Assembly (NCBI GenBank): GCA_023429995.1
Contig: JAEZCE010000090.1
Span: 24,289 to 88,288, forward strand
From: Bacillota bacterium
GTDB lineage: Bacteria; Bacillota; UBA4882; UBA8346
Length of the DNA stretch: 64,000 nt
Reading direction: 5' to 3'
The notes under the pieces were generated by a model. It was not told the origin of the DNA and made no database searches. It worked only from the letters and a program-made list of their open reading frames with translations. This document shows, in pieces, positions 26,503-34,869 of the stretch; positions within the stretch are counted from its first letter, which is position 1, and every line of letters begins with the position of its first letter. The position numbers and the translations under genes were made by a program.

Positions 26503-27729
26503 ATGAGTTTACGGGAAGAAGCTTTGGCATTACACAAGGAGCACCATGGAAAAATTGCGGTGGCCAGCAAAGTCCAAGTAAGGGATGGTAAGGAGCTAAG
26601 CTTAGCCTATTCTCCGGGAGTCGCCGAACCTTGCAAAGAAATCGCTAGGGACCCGCTTCTGAGTTATGACTATACCAATCGCGGCAATATGGTCGCTGTG
26701 GTATCGGATGGCACTGCCGTATTGGGTCTGGGTGACATAGGGCCTGAAGCGGGCTTGCCGGTTATGGAAGGAAAAGCCATTCTTTTTAAAAATTTCGCCG
26801 ACATTGACGCTTTTCCAATCTGTCTTGGCACCAAAAAAGTTGAGGAAGTCATTCAGGCCGTGAAGTGGCTGGAGCCCACTTTTGGCGGCGTCAATTTGGA
26901 AGATATATCGGGCCCGCGCTGTTTTGAAATCGAGGAGAGATTGAAAGCCTTGATGTCAATTCCGGTATTTCATGACGATCAGCACGGCACGGCTGTGGTT
27001 TGCGTGGCCGGATTGTGGAATGCTCTGAAAGTAGTCCGCAAAGATATTTCTAAGATAAGAATGGTCGTGAATGGAGCCGGTGCGGCCGGTATCTCCATCG
27101 CCAAACTTTTAATCGCTTGCGGTTTGTCACCGGAAAACCTGAGTATGTGCGATAAGAGCGGATTATTATACCCCGGGAGCAATCCTGATAACCCCTATAT
27201 GGAAAAGATGGCCGCACTCACCAATCCCCGGGGCCGCAAGGGGACTCTCGCCGATGCCTTGACCGGCGCCGATGCTTTTATTGGTGTTTCAGCCGCCAAT
27301 ATTGTCAGTGCGGAAATGGTAAAAACGATGGCTCCCGGGGCGGTGATATTTGCCATGGCCAATCCGGCGCCTGAAGTCATGCCTGAAATTGCTCTGGGAG
27401 CCGGAGCCGTTATCGTGGGGACCGGCCGTTCGGACTATCCGAACCAAATCAACAATGTTTTGGGTTTCCCGGGTATTTTCCGGGGGACTCTTGATGTGCG
27501 CGCCAAAGAGATCAATGAACCGATGAAGGTGGCGGCGGCCAAAGCCATAGCCGGTATCGTGGCTGCCGATGAACTGGCGGTAGATTACATTATCCCCAAA
27601 CCTTTTGACCGCCGGGTGGTGCCCGCGGTGGCTCTGGCTGTGGCCAAAGCGGCGATGGACAGCGGGGTGGCCAAGACTCCAAAAACAGAGCAGGAATTAA
27701 TTGAGGGACTGAAAAAAAGAGGGTTATGA
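26503..27729 (+). CDS. Malic enzyme (oxaloacetate-decarboxylating)
   Basis: 408-aa malic enzyme that converts malate to pyruvate and CO2 with NAD(P)+. The N-terminal domain has LSLAYSPGVAEPC and the metal/malate region with VFHDDQHGTAVV (residues ~153-164). The Rossmann motif GAGAAG is near residues 190-195. It is the short bacterial form without a phosphotransacetylase domain. GGAGGT precedes the ATG. The two-component genes begin 31 bp after the stop, so malate metabolism and that regulator may be linked; the leader contains a structured RNA and a terminator. Confidence 0.94.
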   Translation: MSLREEALALHKEHHGKIAVASKVQVRDGKELSLAYSPGVAEPCKEIARDPLLSYDYTNRGNMVAVVSDGTAVLGLGDIGPEAGLPVMEGKAILFKNFADIDAFPICLGTKKVEEVIQAVKWLEPTFGGVNLEDISGPRCFEIEERLKALMSIPVFHDDQHGTAVVCVAGLWNALKVVRKDISKIRMVVNGAGAAGISIAKLLIACGLSPENLSMCDKSGLLYPGSNPDNPYMEKMAALTNPRGRKGTLADALTGADAFIGVSAANIVSAEMVKTMAPGAVIFAMANPAPEVMPEIALGAGAVIVGTGRSDYPNQINNVLGFPGIFRGTLDVRAKEINEPMKVAAAKAIAGIVAADELAVDYIIPKPFDRRVVPAVALAVAKAAMDSGVAKTPKTEQELIEGLKKRGL

Positions 27730-27760
27730 TAAAATTCGGATAAATCAGGAAAAAGGCTTG

Positions 27761-28903
27761 ATGTTTAGACTACTAACCGCTATAAAGTGTTTTTTATATG
27801 CCCTGGTTTTTATTTTGGCAATTCATAAAACTTCAGTCAGTTTTGAACTGGCGGTAGTAATGATTATCATATTAATCAGCGGATTTTGGCGCAGTTTTGG
27901 ACGGTATACCCAAAAAAAAGTAAATGTTTTTACTTTGTTACTGGATTTAATTTTGGTTTTTTGTTTTGCCTTACTCTCAAAAAGCGGCCACTACGATAAA
28001 CTTTTTATGATTTATTTGGCCGAAGGTACGGCGATATTGCCCAAGCCACTTGTTTTTGTTTATGGTGTACTTGCAACAACCGCCAGTATGGGGGCTACAG
28101 CATTACATAACTTTAAGGAATACGGGCAGCCGTATTTACCCGGATTTTTCGAGTTACTGCTATATGCATTGGTGTTTGTGTTGGTTTGGAGTGAAAGACG
28201 GCAACGGGAAGAAAGATTAGTCTATGAAAAGTTGACGAAGGAATTGCGATACGTTAATCTGCAACTGCAGAAAAGCATGGCTTTGAACGAAAGTCTGGCT
28301 TCCGAGGCGGAACGAAGACAACTTGTTGGTGAAATTCATGATAGTTTGGGATACCATCTTACCGGTTTGCTTTTGACTCTTGAAGCTGGAAAAAAGCTGG
28401 TGAGCCACGATGAGGAAGCTGCAAAAAATTATTGGGATAAAGCACTCGAACTTTCCCGGGTTGCTATTCTTTCGGTACGGGAATTGGTTACGGTAAAAAA
28501 GGAATCGAAATTTGAATTTGAATTGACTTCCCGCCTAAAGGAAATGGCACGGGAGGTTCAATCATTAACCGGATTGCAGATTGATATTAGGATTCAGGAT
28601 ATGAGGCTTTCGGGCAAAGAACAGTTTGTAATGTATCGCATTTTTCAGGAAGCGCTCACTAACACCTTGCGTTACGCCAATGCCAGTCGGGTTAAAATCG
28701 TCATTACCGGCAACCAGGAATGCCTGGATTTCTCCTATGAAGATAATGGCGAAGGGACTAATCGGATTGAAGCCGGCAATGGTTTAAAGGGCATGAACCG
28801 CAGAATTTTAGAGATGGGCGGCGTCATTCATTTTCAGTCTCAAACAGGTATGGGCTTTAAAATTGACGGGCGTATTGCTGGACGAAGGAAAAATAATGAA
28901 TAA
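27761..28903 (+). CDS. Sensor histidine kinase, NarL/LiaS class
   Basis: 380-aa kinase. About five membrane helices occupy residues ~1-145, followed by a coiled linker and a HisKA_3 domain with phospho-acceptor H193 in GEIHDSLGYHLTG. The HATPase domain has the N-box (FQEALTNTLRYANA) and GxGL-type segment NGLKGMNRRI. There is no separate periplasmic domain, so it probably senses through its membrane part. The gene could start at TTG 27758 or ATG 27761; the ATG is preferred. It overlaps its response regulator gene by 8 bp. Confidence 0.92.
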   Translation: MFRLLTAIKCFLYALVFILAIHKTSVSFELAVVMIIILISGFWRSFGRYTQKKVNVFTLLLDLILVFCFALLSKSGHYDKLFMIYLAEGTAILPKPLVFVYGVLATTASMGATALHNFKEYGQPYLPGFFELLLYALVFVLVWSERRQREERLVYEKLTKELRYVNLQLQKSMALNESLASEAERRQLVGEIHDSLGYHLTGLLLTLEAGKKLVSHDEEAAKNYWDKALELSRVAILSVRELVTVKKESKFEFELTSRLKEMAREVQSLTGLQIDIRIQDMRLSGKEQFVMYRIFQEALTNTLRYANASRVKIVITGNQECLDFSYEDNGEGTNRIEAGNGLKGMNRRILEMGGVIHFQSQTGMGFKIDGRIAGRRKNNE

Positions 28904-29549
28904 AATAAAGATTTTAATTGCCGACGACCAACCGATTGTTTGTGAGGGGTTAAACGTTATTTTAAAACTTGAAGAAGATTTTGAAGTTGTCGGTATTTGC
29001 TATAATGGACAAGAGACGCTGGATTTTTGCAGGCAAATTCAGCCGGATATCATATTAATGGATGCGCGGATGCCGCAATTGAGCGGAATTGAAGCAACCA
29101 AAGAAATCAGTCAATTGTTTCCCAAGATTAAGGTACTGATTTTGACGACTTTTAATGAAGAGACATTGATTTATGATGGATTGAAGAATGGCGCCAAGGG
29201 TTTTTTACTGAAAGATACAGAACCCGATGAGTTATGCAAAAACATCAGAACCGTTCATGCCGGAGGGGCTTGCCTTCATCCGGAGGTAACATTAAAAGTG
29301 CTAGGGATGATTTCAACTCAAGGGAGAGGAATTACAGCCGATAACGTATCCGGTGACTTTGAGCAATTGACCGGTAGGGAAAAGGAAGTATTGAATTTGA
29401 TTGGCAGAGGCTTATCAAATATTGAAATAGCCAATGGATTGTTTATAACCGAAGGAACAGTAAAAAATCATGTCAGCAATTTACTTGCCAAGCTTGGCGC
29501 TAGAGATAGGACACAATTAGCGATCTTGGCCCAGAAAAATATGACTTAA
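28896..29549 (+). CDS. NarL/FixJ-type response regulator
   Basis: 217-aa response regulator. Receiver domain with DDQ, phospho-acceptor D56 in ILMDARMPQLSG and K in FLLKDTE; LuxR-type HTH at residues ~148-210 (LTGREKEVLNLIGRGLSN and EGTVKNHVSNLLAKLG). AAGGA six bases before ATG 28896 fixes the start inside the end of the kinase gene. It is the partner of the upstream kinase. Targets are unknown, but the malic enzyme and the following membrane-protein gene are the nearest candidates. Confidence 0.93.
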   Translation: MNKIKILIADDQPIVCEGLNVILKLEEDFEVVGICYNGQETLDFCRQIQPDIILMDARMPQLSGIEATKEISQLFPKIKVLILTTFNEETLIYDGLKNGAKGFLLKDTEPDELCKNIRTVHAGGACLHPEVTLKVLGMISTQGRGITADNVSGDFEQLTGREKEVLNLIGRGLSNIEIANGLFITEGTVKNHVSNLLAKLGARDRTQLAILAQKNMT

Positions 29550-29589
29550 GTAAGAGAAATTTCTAACCCTGGATAGATGCGCAATATCG

Positions 29590-29625
29590 CCCTCATCTTT
29601 AATATAAAGGTGAGGGGTTTTTTTT
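29590..29625 (+). terminator. Terminator after the two-component system
   Basis: CCCTCATCTTT pairs with AAAGGTGAGGG (one T-G) around AATAT-type loop, followed by eight T residues. Confidence 0.9.
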
Positions 29626-29659
29626 GGGTACAAAATCATTTTTTACAGGAGACAAGATT

Positions 29660-31282
29660 ATGAAACATAAAAAAACAATGTCCGCCGTGTTAATCATTTT
29701 TCTGGTTTTGTTTATTTCCGTATTTTTTACCGTATTTCAGATAAAAACAGAAACCAAAGATTTGTTCCGGATGAACAAGGAGCTTCAAGAAGAAGGCTAT
29801 TACATGGCCGAATTTGAATTCAAAATGTTGGGGATAGCTCACTGGCTAGATAAAGGATGTTATTACACGGCACTGTCGCGGTTTAACCAGTTGCACAAAC
29901 AATTAAAATCGAAAGCGGGATTAATTAAAGTCCCGCGATTTACGAACAAAGAAGCGGAAATGGAATTTTATCTGAATCTTCAAAATCCGCGGACCGGCGC
30001 ATTTATGGATGATAGCTATCCTTACTGCACTTATAACGAGGTTACTGAAAATGTATTAAACCATCTTGAGGCCTTGGCTAAGGAAACAGGAAAGCCCTTA
30101 CGGTTAAAATATCCCCTCAAATACTTGGATGAGATTAACACGCCTAAAAAGCTTAAGGCTTTTTTGGATGACGTATCCAAAGTCGGCTGGATTGCCTCTA
30201 GTTTTCCGCAAACCACTTTTGTTTTCGCCAGAAGCCTGCTCAGTTATTACAACGGGGAAGGCGTCATCGGGCAGAGTAAGTTGTATGATTTTTCTCCGGA
30301 ATGGAAACAGGCTTTATTACAATGGTTCTATGAAAATCAAGACCCACGGACTGGTTTTTGGGGCCCCAAATCACGAATAAGCGCCAATTTATGGAAGAAA
30401 GATTTGAACAACACGGCCTCAATTATCAAAGTATTCGTTGATAGAAACGGCAATGACATTCAGCGGTTATTTCCTTTGCGATACAAAAAAGAGATGTTTA
30501 AAACGGCTCTTGAGGTTATGTCCGAACCCATGCCCGCCGACACCGATTTGGATGAGTGGCATGAATGGGCATTAATAATGGGAAAAGGCACAGCCATGCT
30601 GACCCGATATTTATGGAAAGACGCTTCTCGCGGAGATAAAGCGAAGGCTAAAGAATTGATGGCCGGTTTTGTTACGATCAGCTTTAAAAAGTATTATGTT
30701 GCGGAGGAAGGAGCATTCAGCTATTATCCTGATACAAAACATGCCACTTTAGATGGCACGGGCGGAAAAATGGCAGAGTTTACCGACATGGGTTTTTTTT
30801 CGGCGGAAAAGCAAAAATATTTATGGGGAAATCCTGAAGACAGGATGTTTGACCTTGGCATGCGCGTTGTGTCAAGACTTACCGTTCATGATATGGCTAA
30901 AATCACCAGTCATCCGGAAATCAACGCGTTACGTTTTTATGATACGATTCCTGACTTCGGCGATCTGGTATCGGGAGTTTTCGCGGTTGCATACCCGCAA
31001 AAAACTTCCGTTCTGGACATCATGGATTTTACTCCCAAAGTGAAACATTGGCTTGATACCACTTCACAAAGCATGGGAAATTGGGTTTCCAAAGAAACAA
31101 CCATGCAAAAATTGGATTCTTTGAAAGTAAACAAAGTTGCTGTTTACAAAGATGAAATCCCGCTGGAAATCATCACTGAATCTTTGAAAAAGAATGGATT
31201 AATTGAGGTGATCGGCTTCGATGTTTTACAAACGCCGCGATATAAAATTACTTTTGAATTACAATCAAACCCTTATTTTTAA
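29660..31282 (+). CDS. Membrane-anchored protein, possible alpha/alpha-toroid
   Basis: 540-aa protein with one N-terminal membrane helix (residues ~7-27) and a large extracytoplasmic part. Two related motifs, LQNPRTGAFMDD (residues ~110-121) and NQDPRTGFWGPK (residues ~236-247), resemble the QNPxGGF signature of helical-toroid proteins (terpene cyclases, prenyltransferases), but the catalytic residues of those enzymes are not evident. Family not recognised. AGGAG nine bases before ATG 29660 decides the start. A terminator upstream separates it from the two-component genes. Confidence 0.7.
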   Translation: MKHKKTMSAVLIIFLVLFISVFFTVFQIKTETKDLFRMNKELQEEGYYMAEFEFKMLGIAHWLDKGCYYTALSRFNQLHKQLKSKAGLIKVPRFTNKEAEMEFYLNLQNPRTGAFMDDSYPYCTYNEVTENVLNHLEALAKETGKPLRLKYPLKYLDEINTPKKLKAFLDDVSKVGWIASSFPQTTFVFARSLLSYYNGEGVIGQSKLYDFSPEWKQALLQWFYENQDPRTGFWGPKSRISANLWKKDLNNTASIIKVFVDRNGNDIQRLFPLRYKKEMFKTALEVMSEPMPADTDLDEWHEWALIMGKGTAMLTRYLWKDASRGDKAKAKELMAGFVTISFKKYYVAEEGAFSYYPDTKHATLDGTGGKMAEFTDMGFFSAEKQKYLWGNPEDRMFDLGMRVVSRLTVHDMAKITSHPEINALRFYDTIPDFGDLVSGVFAVAYPQKTSVLDIMDFTPKVKHWLDTTSQSMGNWVSKETTMQKLDSLKVNKVAVYKDEIPLEIITESLKKNGLIEVIGFDVLQTPRYKITFELQSNPYF

Positions 31283-31334
31283 AGAAAATAACTAACAAAA
31301 ACATGATGAATCTCATTTGTGGTATTTATCTATG

Positions 31335-31380
31335 GATACCGGCATATCTTTTTATGGGGTGAATAAAGAATGTCGGTATC
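31335..31380 (+). promoter_or_regulatory. Hairpin covering a start codon
   Basis: GATACCGGCAT (31335-31345) can pair with ATGTCGGTATC (31370-31380) at 10 of 11 positions; the second arm contains the ATG of the next gene and the loop holds its GGGGTG ribosome binding site. ATACC (31336-31340) can instead pair with GGTAT at 31321-31325, so two exclusive structures are possible. Confidence 0.4.
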
Positions 31381-31954
31381 TGTCAAGATTTTAATCGTAG
31401 CGGTACTTAATTTCGCGGCCTTAATTTACCTGGTCGTAAAGTTATTAACCAGCGGCAACCATTTAGCCGGAAGTTTGAAGTTGGCCTGGGATTTTATCCT
31501 GGGTAAGCCGGATCAGACGGATTACCCGATTTACACCCGGATGATCTGGGTACCTATTCTCAGAAAATCCTGGTGGTTTATGTTGATCATCTATTCCTTG
31601 TCCTGGATTATCACGGATAATCTTTATATGGATATTGGGATTGTCTTCCTGATTTTCATTCATGTTTTTTGGTATCTTTATGCATCCATGATTTTCAAAA
31701 CCAAGTATGACCGGATTCTGCATTTTACCGCCGATTGGGGAATCATTTATAAGGAAATTCCCCGGGATTCTTTTCTGTTGGAGAAAACCTTGGCTGAACT
31801 GGACTTGCGAAAAAAAAGTCTCCTGATTCTCGCGATTGAACGAAATCATCAATTAAATCCTTTTCCCAAAGGGTTGGAACGGCTCGAAGCCGGTGACCGC
31901 ATTGTAATGTTTGGCGATTTAGGAGCATACCAGAGTATTCTGAATTCACCTTGA
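31370..31954 (+). CDS. Membrane protein with TrkA-C (RCK_C) domain
   Basis: 194-aa protein. Three or four hydrophobic helices lie in residues ~4-25 and ~60-105. The C-terminal 65 residues (DSFLLEKTLAELDLRKKSL, then ILAIERNHQLNPFPKG and LEAGDRIVMFGD) have the pattern of a TrkA-C domain, which binds small ligands such as nucleotides or protons and regulates K+ and other transporters. No ion-pore domain is present in the protein. GGGGTG precedes the ATG. The substrate or partner transporter is unknown. Confidence 0.72.
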   Translation: MSVSVKILIVAVLNFAALIYLVVKLLTSGNHLAGSLKLAWDFILGKPDQTDYPIYTRMIWVPILRKSWWFMLIIYSLSWIITDNLYMDIGIVFLIFIHVFWYLYASMIFKTKYDRILHFTADWGIIYKEIPRDSFLLEKTLAELDLRKKSLLILAIERNHQLNPFPKGLERLEAGDRIVMFGDLGAYQSILNSP

Positions 31955-31990
31955 GTGAAAATGCCGATGGTATTTTGTACAATGATTTAC

Positions 31991-32019
31991 TTGACAGAGA
32001 TCCCAAAGCTAACTATAAT
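31991..32019 (+). promoter_or_regulatory. Consensus sigma-A promoter for mtrB-trp
   Basis: Perfect TTGACA (31991-31996), exactly 17 bp, perfect TATAAT (32014-32019). Transcription would start near 32026, 50 bases before mtrB. Confidence 0.9.
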
Positions 32020-32075
32020 GAATATATTATTGGAAAATTTTTTGTTTCAAAAATCTGAATTTTAGGATGAGTTCA

Positions 32076-32321
32076 ATGGATCCCTTGGATCATACAGAAG
32101 AGATTAGTGGAGATTATGTTGTTGTCCGGGCATTGGAAGATGGTGTCACCATTATTGGATTGACCCGAGGAAAAGACACCAAATTTCATCACACCGAAAA
32201 GTTGGACCGGGGTGAAGTGATGCTGTTTCAGTTTACCGAACATACTTCAGCCATGAAAATTCGTGGTAAAGCCGAAGTTTTCACAAAACACGGTCAAATC
32301 CAAAGCGGCAGGGAATCATAG
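32076..32321 (+). CDS. mtrB: TRAP, trp RNA-binding attenuation protein
   Basis: 81-aa TRAP subunit. The segments VIGLTRGKDTKFHH-like (IIGLTRGKDTKFHH), EKLDRGEVM and FTEHTSAMKIRG follow B. subtilis MtrB nearly residue for residue, including the Lys and Arg that read GAG/UAG triplets (EK, and K-I-R). TRAP forms an 11-subunit ring that binds tryptophan and wraps trp leader RNA to cause termination. AGGA at 32064 suits ATG 32076 better than ATG 32067. The gene lies directly before the leader it should control. Confidence 0.93.
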   Translation: MDPLDHTEEISGDYVVVRALEDGVTIIGLTRGKDTKFHHTEKLDRGEVMLFQFTEHTSAMKIRGKAEVFTKHGQIQSGRES

Positions 32322-32340
32322 CGCCAGGCGCTAAAGTTAG

Positions 32341-32528
32341 TATAGTCTATAATAGTTGAGGGGCTGCGAAGCCCGTAGAAGTTGGGATAAACCCGTTTTC
32401 ATAACGGAGATCCCGGAGCATAGGGGCTATAAAGCCCGCCAGTAGAGGGACGATTGGTGTCCAAGTTGAGATGAGCTGAGCAGTCAGGGTGAATGAAGAC
32501 CAGACTCTTGGTAGTCTGGTCTTTTATT
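32341..32528 (+). promoter_or_regulatory. trp leader: TRAP-type triplets spaced by hairpins
   Basis: GAG/TAG triplets occur at 32353, 32358, 32376, 32416, 32421, 32443, 32468, 32473 and 32478, with AAG at 32463; neighbours within a group are 5 nt apart. Four hairpins lie between groups: GGGCT/AGCCC (32361-32374), GGGAT/ATCCC with inner CCGTT/AACGG (32384-32414), GGGCT/AGCCC (32424-32437) and GGAC/GTCC (32448-32462). CCAAG (32461) is complementary to CTTGG (32507) in the terminator, a possible antiterminator contact. A TATAAT at 32348 might be an internal -10 box. Confidence 0.7.
32496..32528 (+). terminator. Terminator/attenuator before the trp operon
   Basis: Perfect 11-bp stem AAGACCAGACT / AGTCTGGTCTT with a 6-nt loop and T-rich tail, ending 10 bases before the ribosome binding site of the first trp gene. 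Expected to be the terminator that TRAP promotes. Confidence 0.92.
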
Positions 32529-32547
32529 ATATCCAGGAGGAGCCGAG

Positions 32548-34869
32548 ATGAGCATGAGTGAAGCTTTTTTAGAAAATCTGCCCTTGGTCCGGGCAAACGG
32601 TAAGGCCAGCCGGTTTTTGATAGGCGGCGTTGAAGTTGGGGGAAACGAACCGGTGATCATCGCCGGACCCTGCGCCGTGGAATCAGCCGGTCAAATTCTT
32701 GAAATTGCCCGGAGAGTAAAAGAGGAAGGCGCTCAAGGCCTGAGGGGAGGGGTCTATAAACCCCGGAGTTCACCCTATAGTTTTCAAGGCTTGGGTGAAG
32801 TGGGGCTGGAGTATTTGACACAGGCCCGGGAGAAGGCGGGCTTATTTACCGTGGTGGAAGTAACCAGCATTGAGCAGATAGGCCAGGTAATGGACTACGT
32901 GGACGTAATCCAAATCGGGGCCCGCAATATGCAGAATTTCGAATTGTTAAAAGCAGTGGGGCGGATTCAAAAGCCGGTTTTGTTGAAAAGAGGCTTTTCA
33001 GCCACCATTCAGGAGTTACTTCAAGCAGCCGAATATATTTTGTATGAAGGAAACCCTCAGGTGATTCTGTGTGAACGGGGAATCCGTACTTTTGAAACCA
33101 TTACCCGCAATACTCTGGATATTAACGCGATCCCTCTGCTGAAACAATTAACGCACTTGCCGGTTTTTGCCGACCCCAGCCACGGAACCGGCCGCAGCGA
33201 CCTGGTCATTCCGGTCGCCAAGGCAGCTCTTTCCGCCGGCGCCAACGGTCTGATTATCGAAGTCCACCCCAATCCCGATAAAGCCCTTTCCGATGGAAAC
33301 CAGTCATTGGATTTTCAAGGTTTCGCGGATCTAATGAAAGAATTAAAACTACCCAAAGAACGAAACACCCATCGTATTAAGACTCAGGTTTTACCCTCAT
33401 TTGAAAAGTTCACCGAAATCATAGCCGAAAACGACTACCATTACATTCCGGTCCAGGCCGAGTTTATCACGGATTCCGAAACCCCGGTGACGGTTTTTGC
33501 CAAACTCGCCGAAGGTACGGGACGCTTTTTACTGGAAAGCGTTGAACGGGGGGAACAAGTCGGCCGGTATTCGTTCATTGGCTGGGATCCCTTGGTAACT
33601 TTGAAAGCTACGGGTAGCCACACCGAGATTACAGACCAACTATCCGTCAAGAAAATCAACGATCAAGATCCGCTGGCCATCCTCAAAGAGACATTGGATT
33701 CTTTGAAGGTTGCGCCCACCATCCACCGGGAGAAATTTTTCGGCGGAGCGGTCGGCTATATTGGTTATGATTACATCCGGCAAATCGAAAAGATACCCCT
33801 TTTAAAACCTGTCGTCATTGAAATGCCGGATCTTTACTGGATCATACCCCGATACCTGACAACCTTTGACCATGTATCCCATAAGGTAACCATTATTGTA
33901 TTGGCGAAGGTTGATCAAGCCGACTTGGAGCGAACATACCAAAAGGCCGTCGCCGATTTGGAGGAAATTATCGCCAAATTTCATAATTCCGTCGATTTGC
34001 AACCCCTTAGCGATTTTCAGGAAACCGGCCGGGCAACCCAAAGCAGTTCGTTGACAAAGGAGCAATATATGGAGAGGGTCGAGAGGATAAAAGAGTACAT
34101 CAATGCCGGAGATGCTTTTCAAGTGGTTTTATCCCAGCGAATCGAACAGCCCTTTGAGGGGGATCCGCTGTTGTTTTACCGTTTGCTCCGGACGATTAAT
34201 CCCTCTCCTTATTTATTTTATCTCGATTTTGGCCAATTCCAGCTGGCCGGCTCCTCTCCCGAAGTCATGGTGCGAAAGGAAGAGCAAACCGTTACATTAA
34301 AACCGATTGCCGGGTGCAGGCCCCGGGGTGCCTCCGCGGACGAAGATGAACTGCTGCGTCAAGAACTGATCCGGGATGAAAAAGAACGGGCTGAACATAC
34401 CATGCTGGTGGATTTGGGCCGCAACGATCTGGGCAGAGTCTGTAAGTTCGGGACTGTGAGTGTCGCCGACCTGATGAATATCGAAAATTATTCCCATGTG
34501 ATGCATATTGTATCCACAATATACGGCGAACTGATGCCCGCTTATTCCGGAGTGGATTTGCTGCGGGCCGTGTTTCCAGCCGGAACTCTTTCCGGCGCTC
34601 CCAAAGTCCGGGCCATGGAAATTATCGAAGAAATGGAACCGATTGAGCGGGGCTTTTATGGCGGCGCCGTTGGATATTTGGGCTTTAACGGCAATCTGGA
34701 TACCTGCATTACCATTCGGACCGTTTTATTTAAGGACCATAAAGCGGTTTGCCAGGTAGGAGCGGGAATAGTGGCGGATTCGGTTCCCGAAACGGAATAT
34801 CAGGAAACCATGAATAAGGCAGGGGCTTTACTGGCAGCGCTGGCGAAAGTAGGTGGGGGAGCATGCTAG
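32548..34869 (+). CDS. aroF-trpE: DAHP synthase - anthranilate synthase I fusion
   Basis: 773-aa fusion in one uninterrupted frame. Residues ~30-270 are a class I-beta DAHP synthase (GPCAVES, KPRSSPYSFQGLG, VLLKRGFSAT, ADPSHGTGRSDL, IIEVHPNPDKALSDG), the first step of the aromatic pathway. Residues ~285-773 are TrpE, which makes anthranilate from chorismate with TrpG: the Trp-feedback motif LLESVERG, the chorismate-binding segments AGSSPEVMVR, GRNDLGRVCKFG and the C-terminal GAGIVADSVPETEYQE are intact. The DAHP synthase half lacks its own ACT, ferredoxin-like or chorismate mutase regulatory domain. AGGAGG precedes the ATG. The trpG start overlaps the stop by 7 bp. Confidence 0.95.
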   Translation: MSMSEAFLENLPLVRANGKASRFLIGGVEVGGNEPVIIAGPCAVESAGQILEIARRVKEEGAQGLRGGVYKPRSSPYSFQGLGEVGLEYLTQAREKAGLFTVVEVTSIEQIGQVMDYVDVIQIGARNMQNFELLKAVGRIQKPVLLKRGFSATIQELLQAAEYILYEGNPQVILCERGIRTFETITRNTLDINAIPLLKQLTHLPVFADPSHGTGRSDLVIPVAKAALSAGANGLIIEVHPNPDKALSDGNQSLDFQGFADLMKELKLPKERNTHRIKTQVLPSFEKFTEIIAENDYHYIPVQAEFITDSETPVTVFAKLAEGTGRFLLESVERGEQVGRYSFIGWDPLVTLKATGSHTEITDQLSVKKINDQDPLAILKETLDSLKVAPTIHREKFFGGAVGYIGYDYIRQIEKIPLLKPVVIEMPDLYWIIPRYLTTFDHVSHKVTIIVLAKVDQADLERTYQKAVADLEEIIAKFHNSVDLQPLSDFQETGRATQSSSLTKEQYMERVERIKEYINAGDAFQVVLSQRIEQPFEGDPLLFYRLLRTINPSPYLFYLDFGQFQLAGSSPEVMVRKEEQTVTLKPIAGCRPRGASADEDELLRQELIRDEKERAEHTMLVDLGRNDLGRVCKFGTVSVADLMNIENYSHVMHIVSTIYGELMPAYSGVDLLRAVFPAGTLSGAPKVRAMEIIEEMEPIERGFYGGAVGYLGFNGNLDTCITIRTVLFKDHKAVCQVGAGIVADSVPETEYQETMNKAGALLAALAKVGGGAC

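Noticed and set aside
32341..32523. trp leader as a T-box or peptide attenuator
   Set aside because: No GGTGG antiterminator core or tandem Trp codons; GAG/TAG triplets beside mtrB fit TRAP better.
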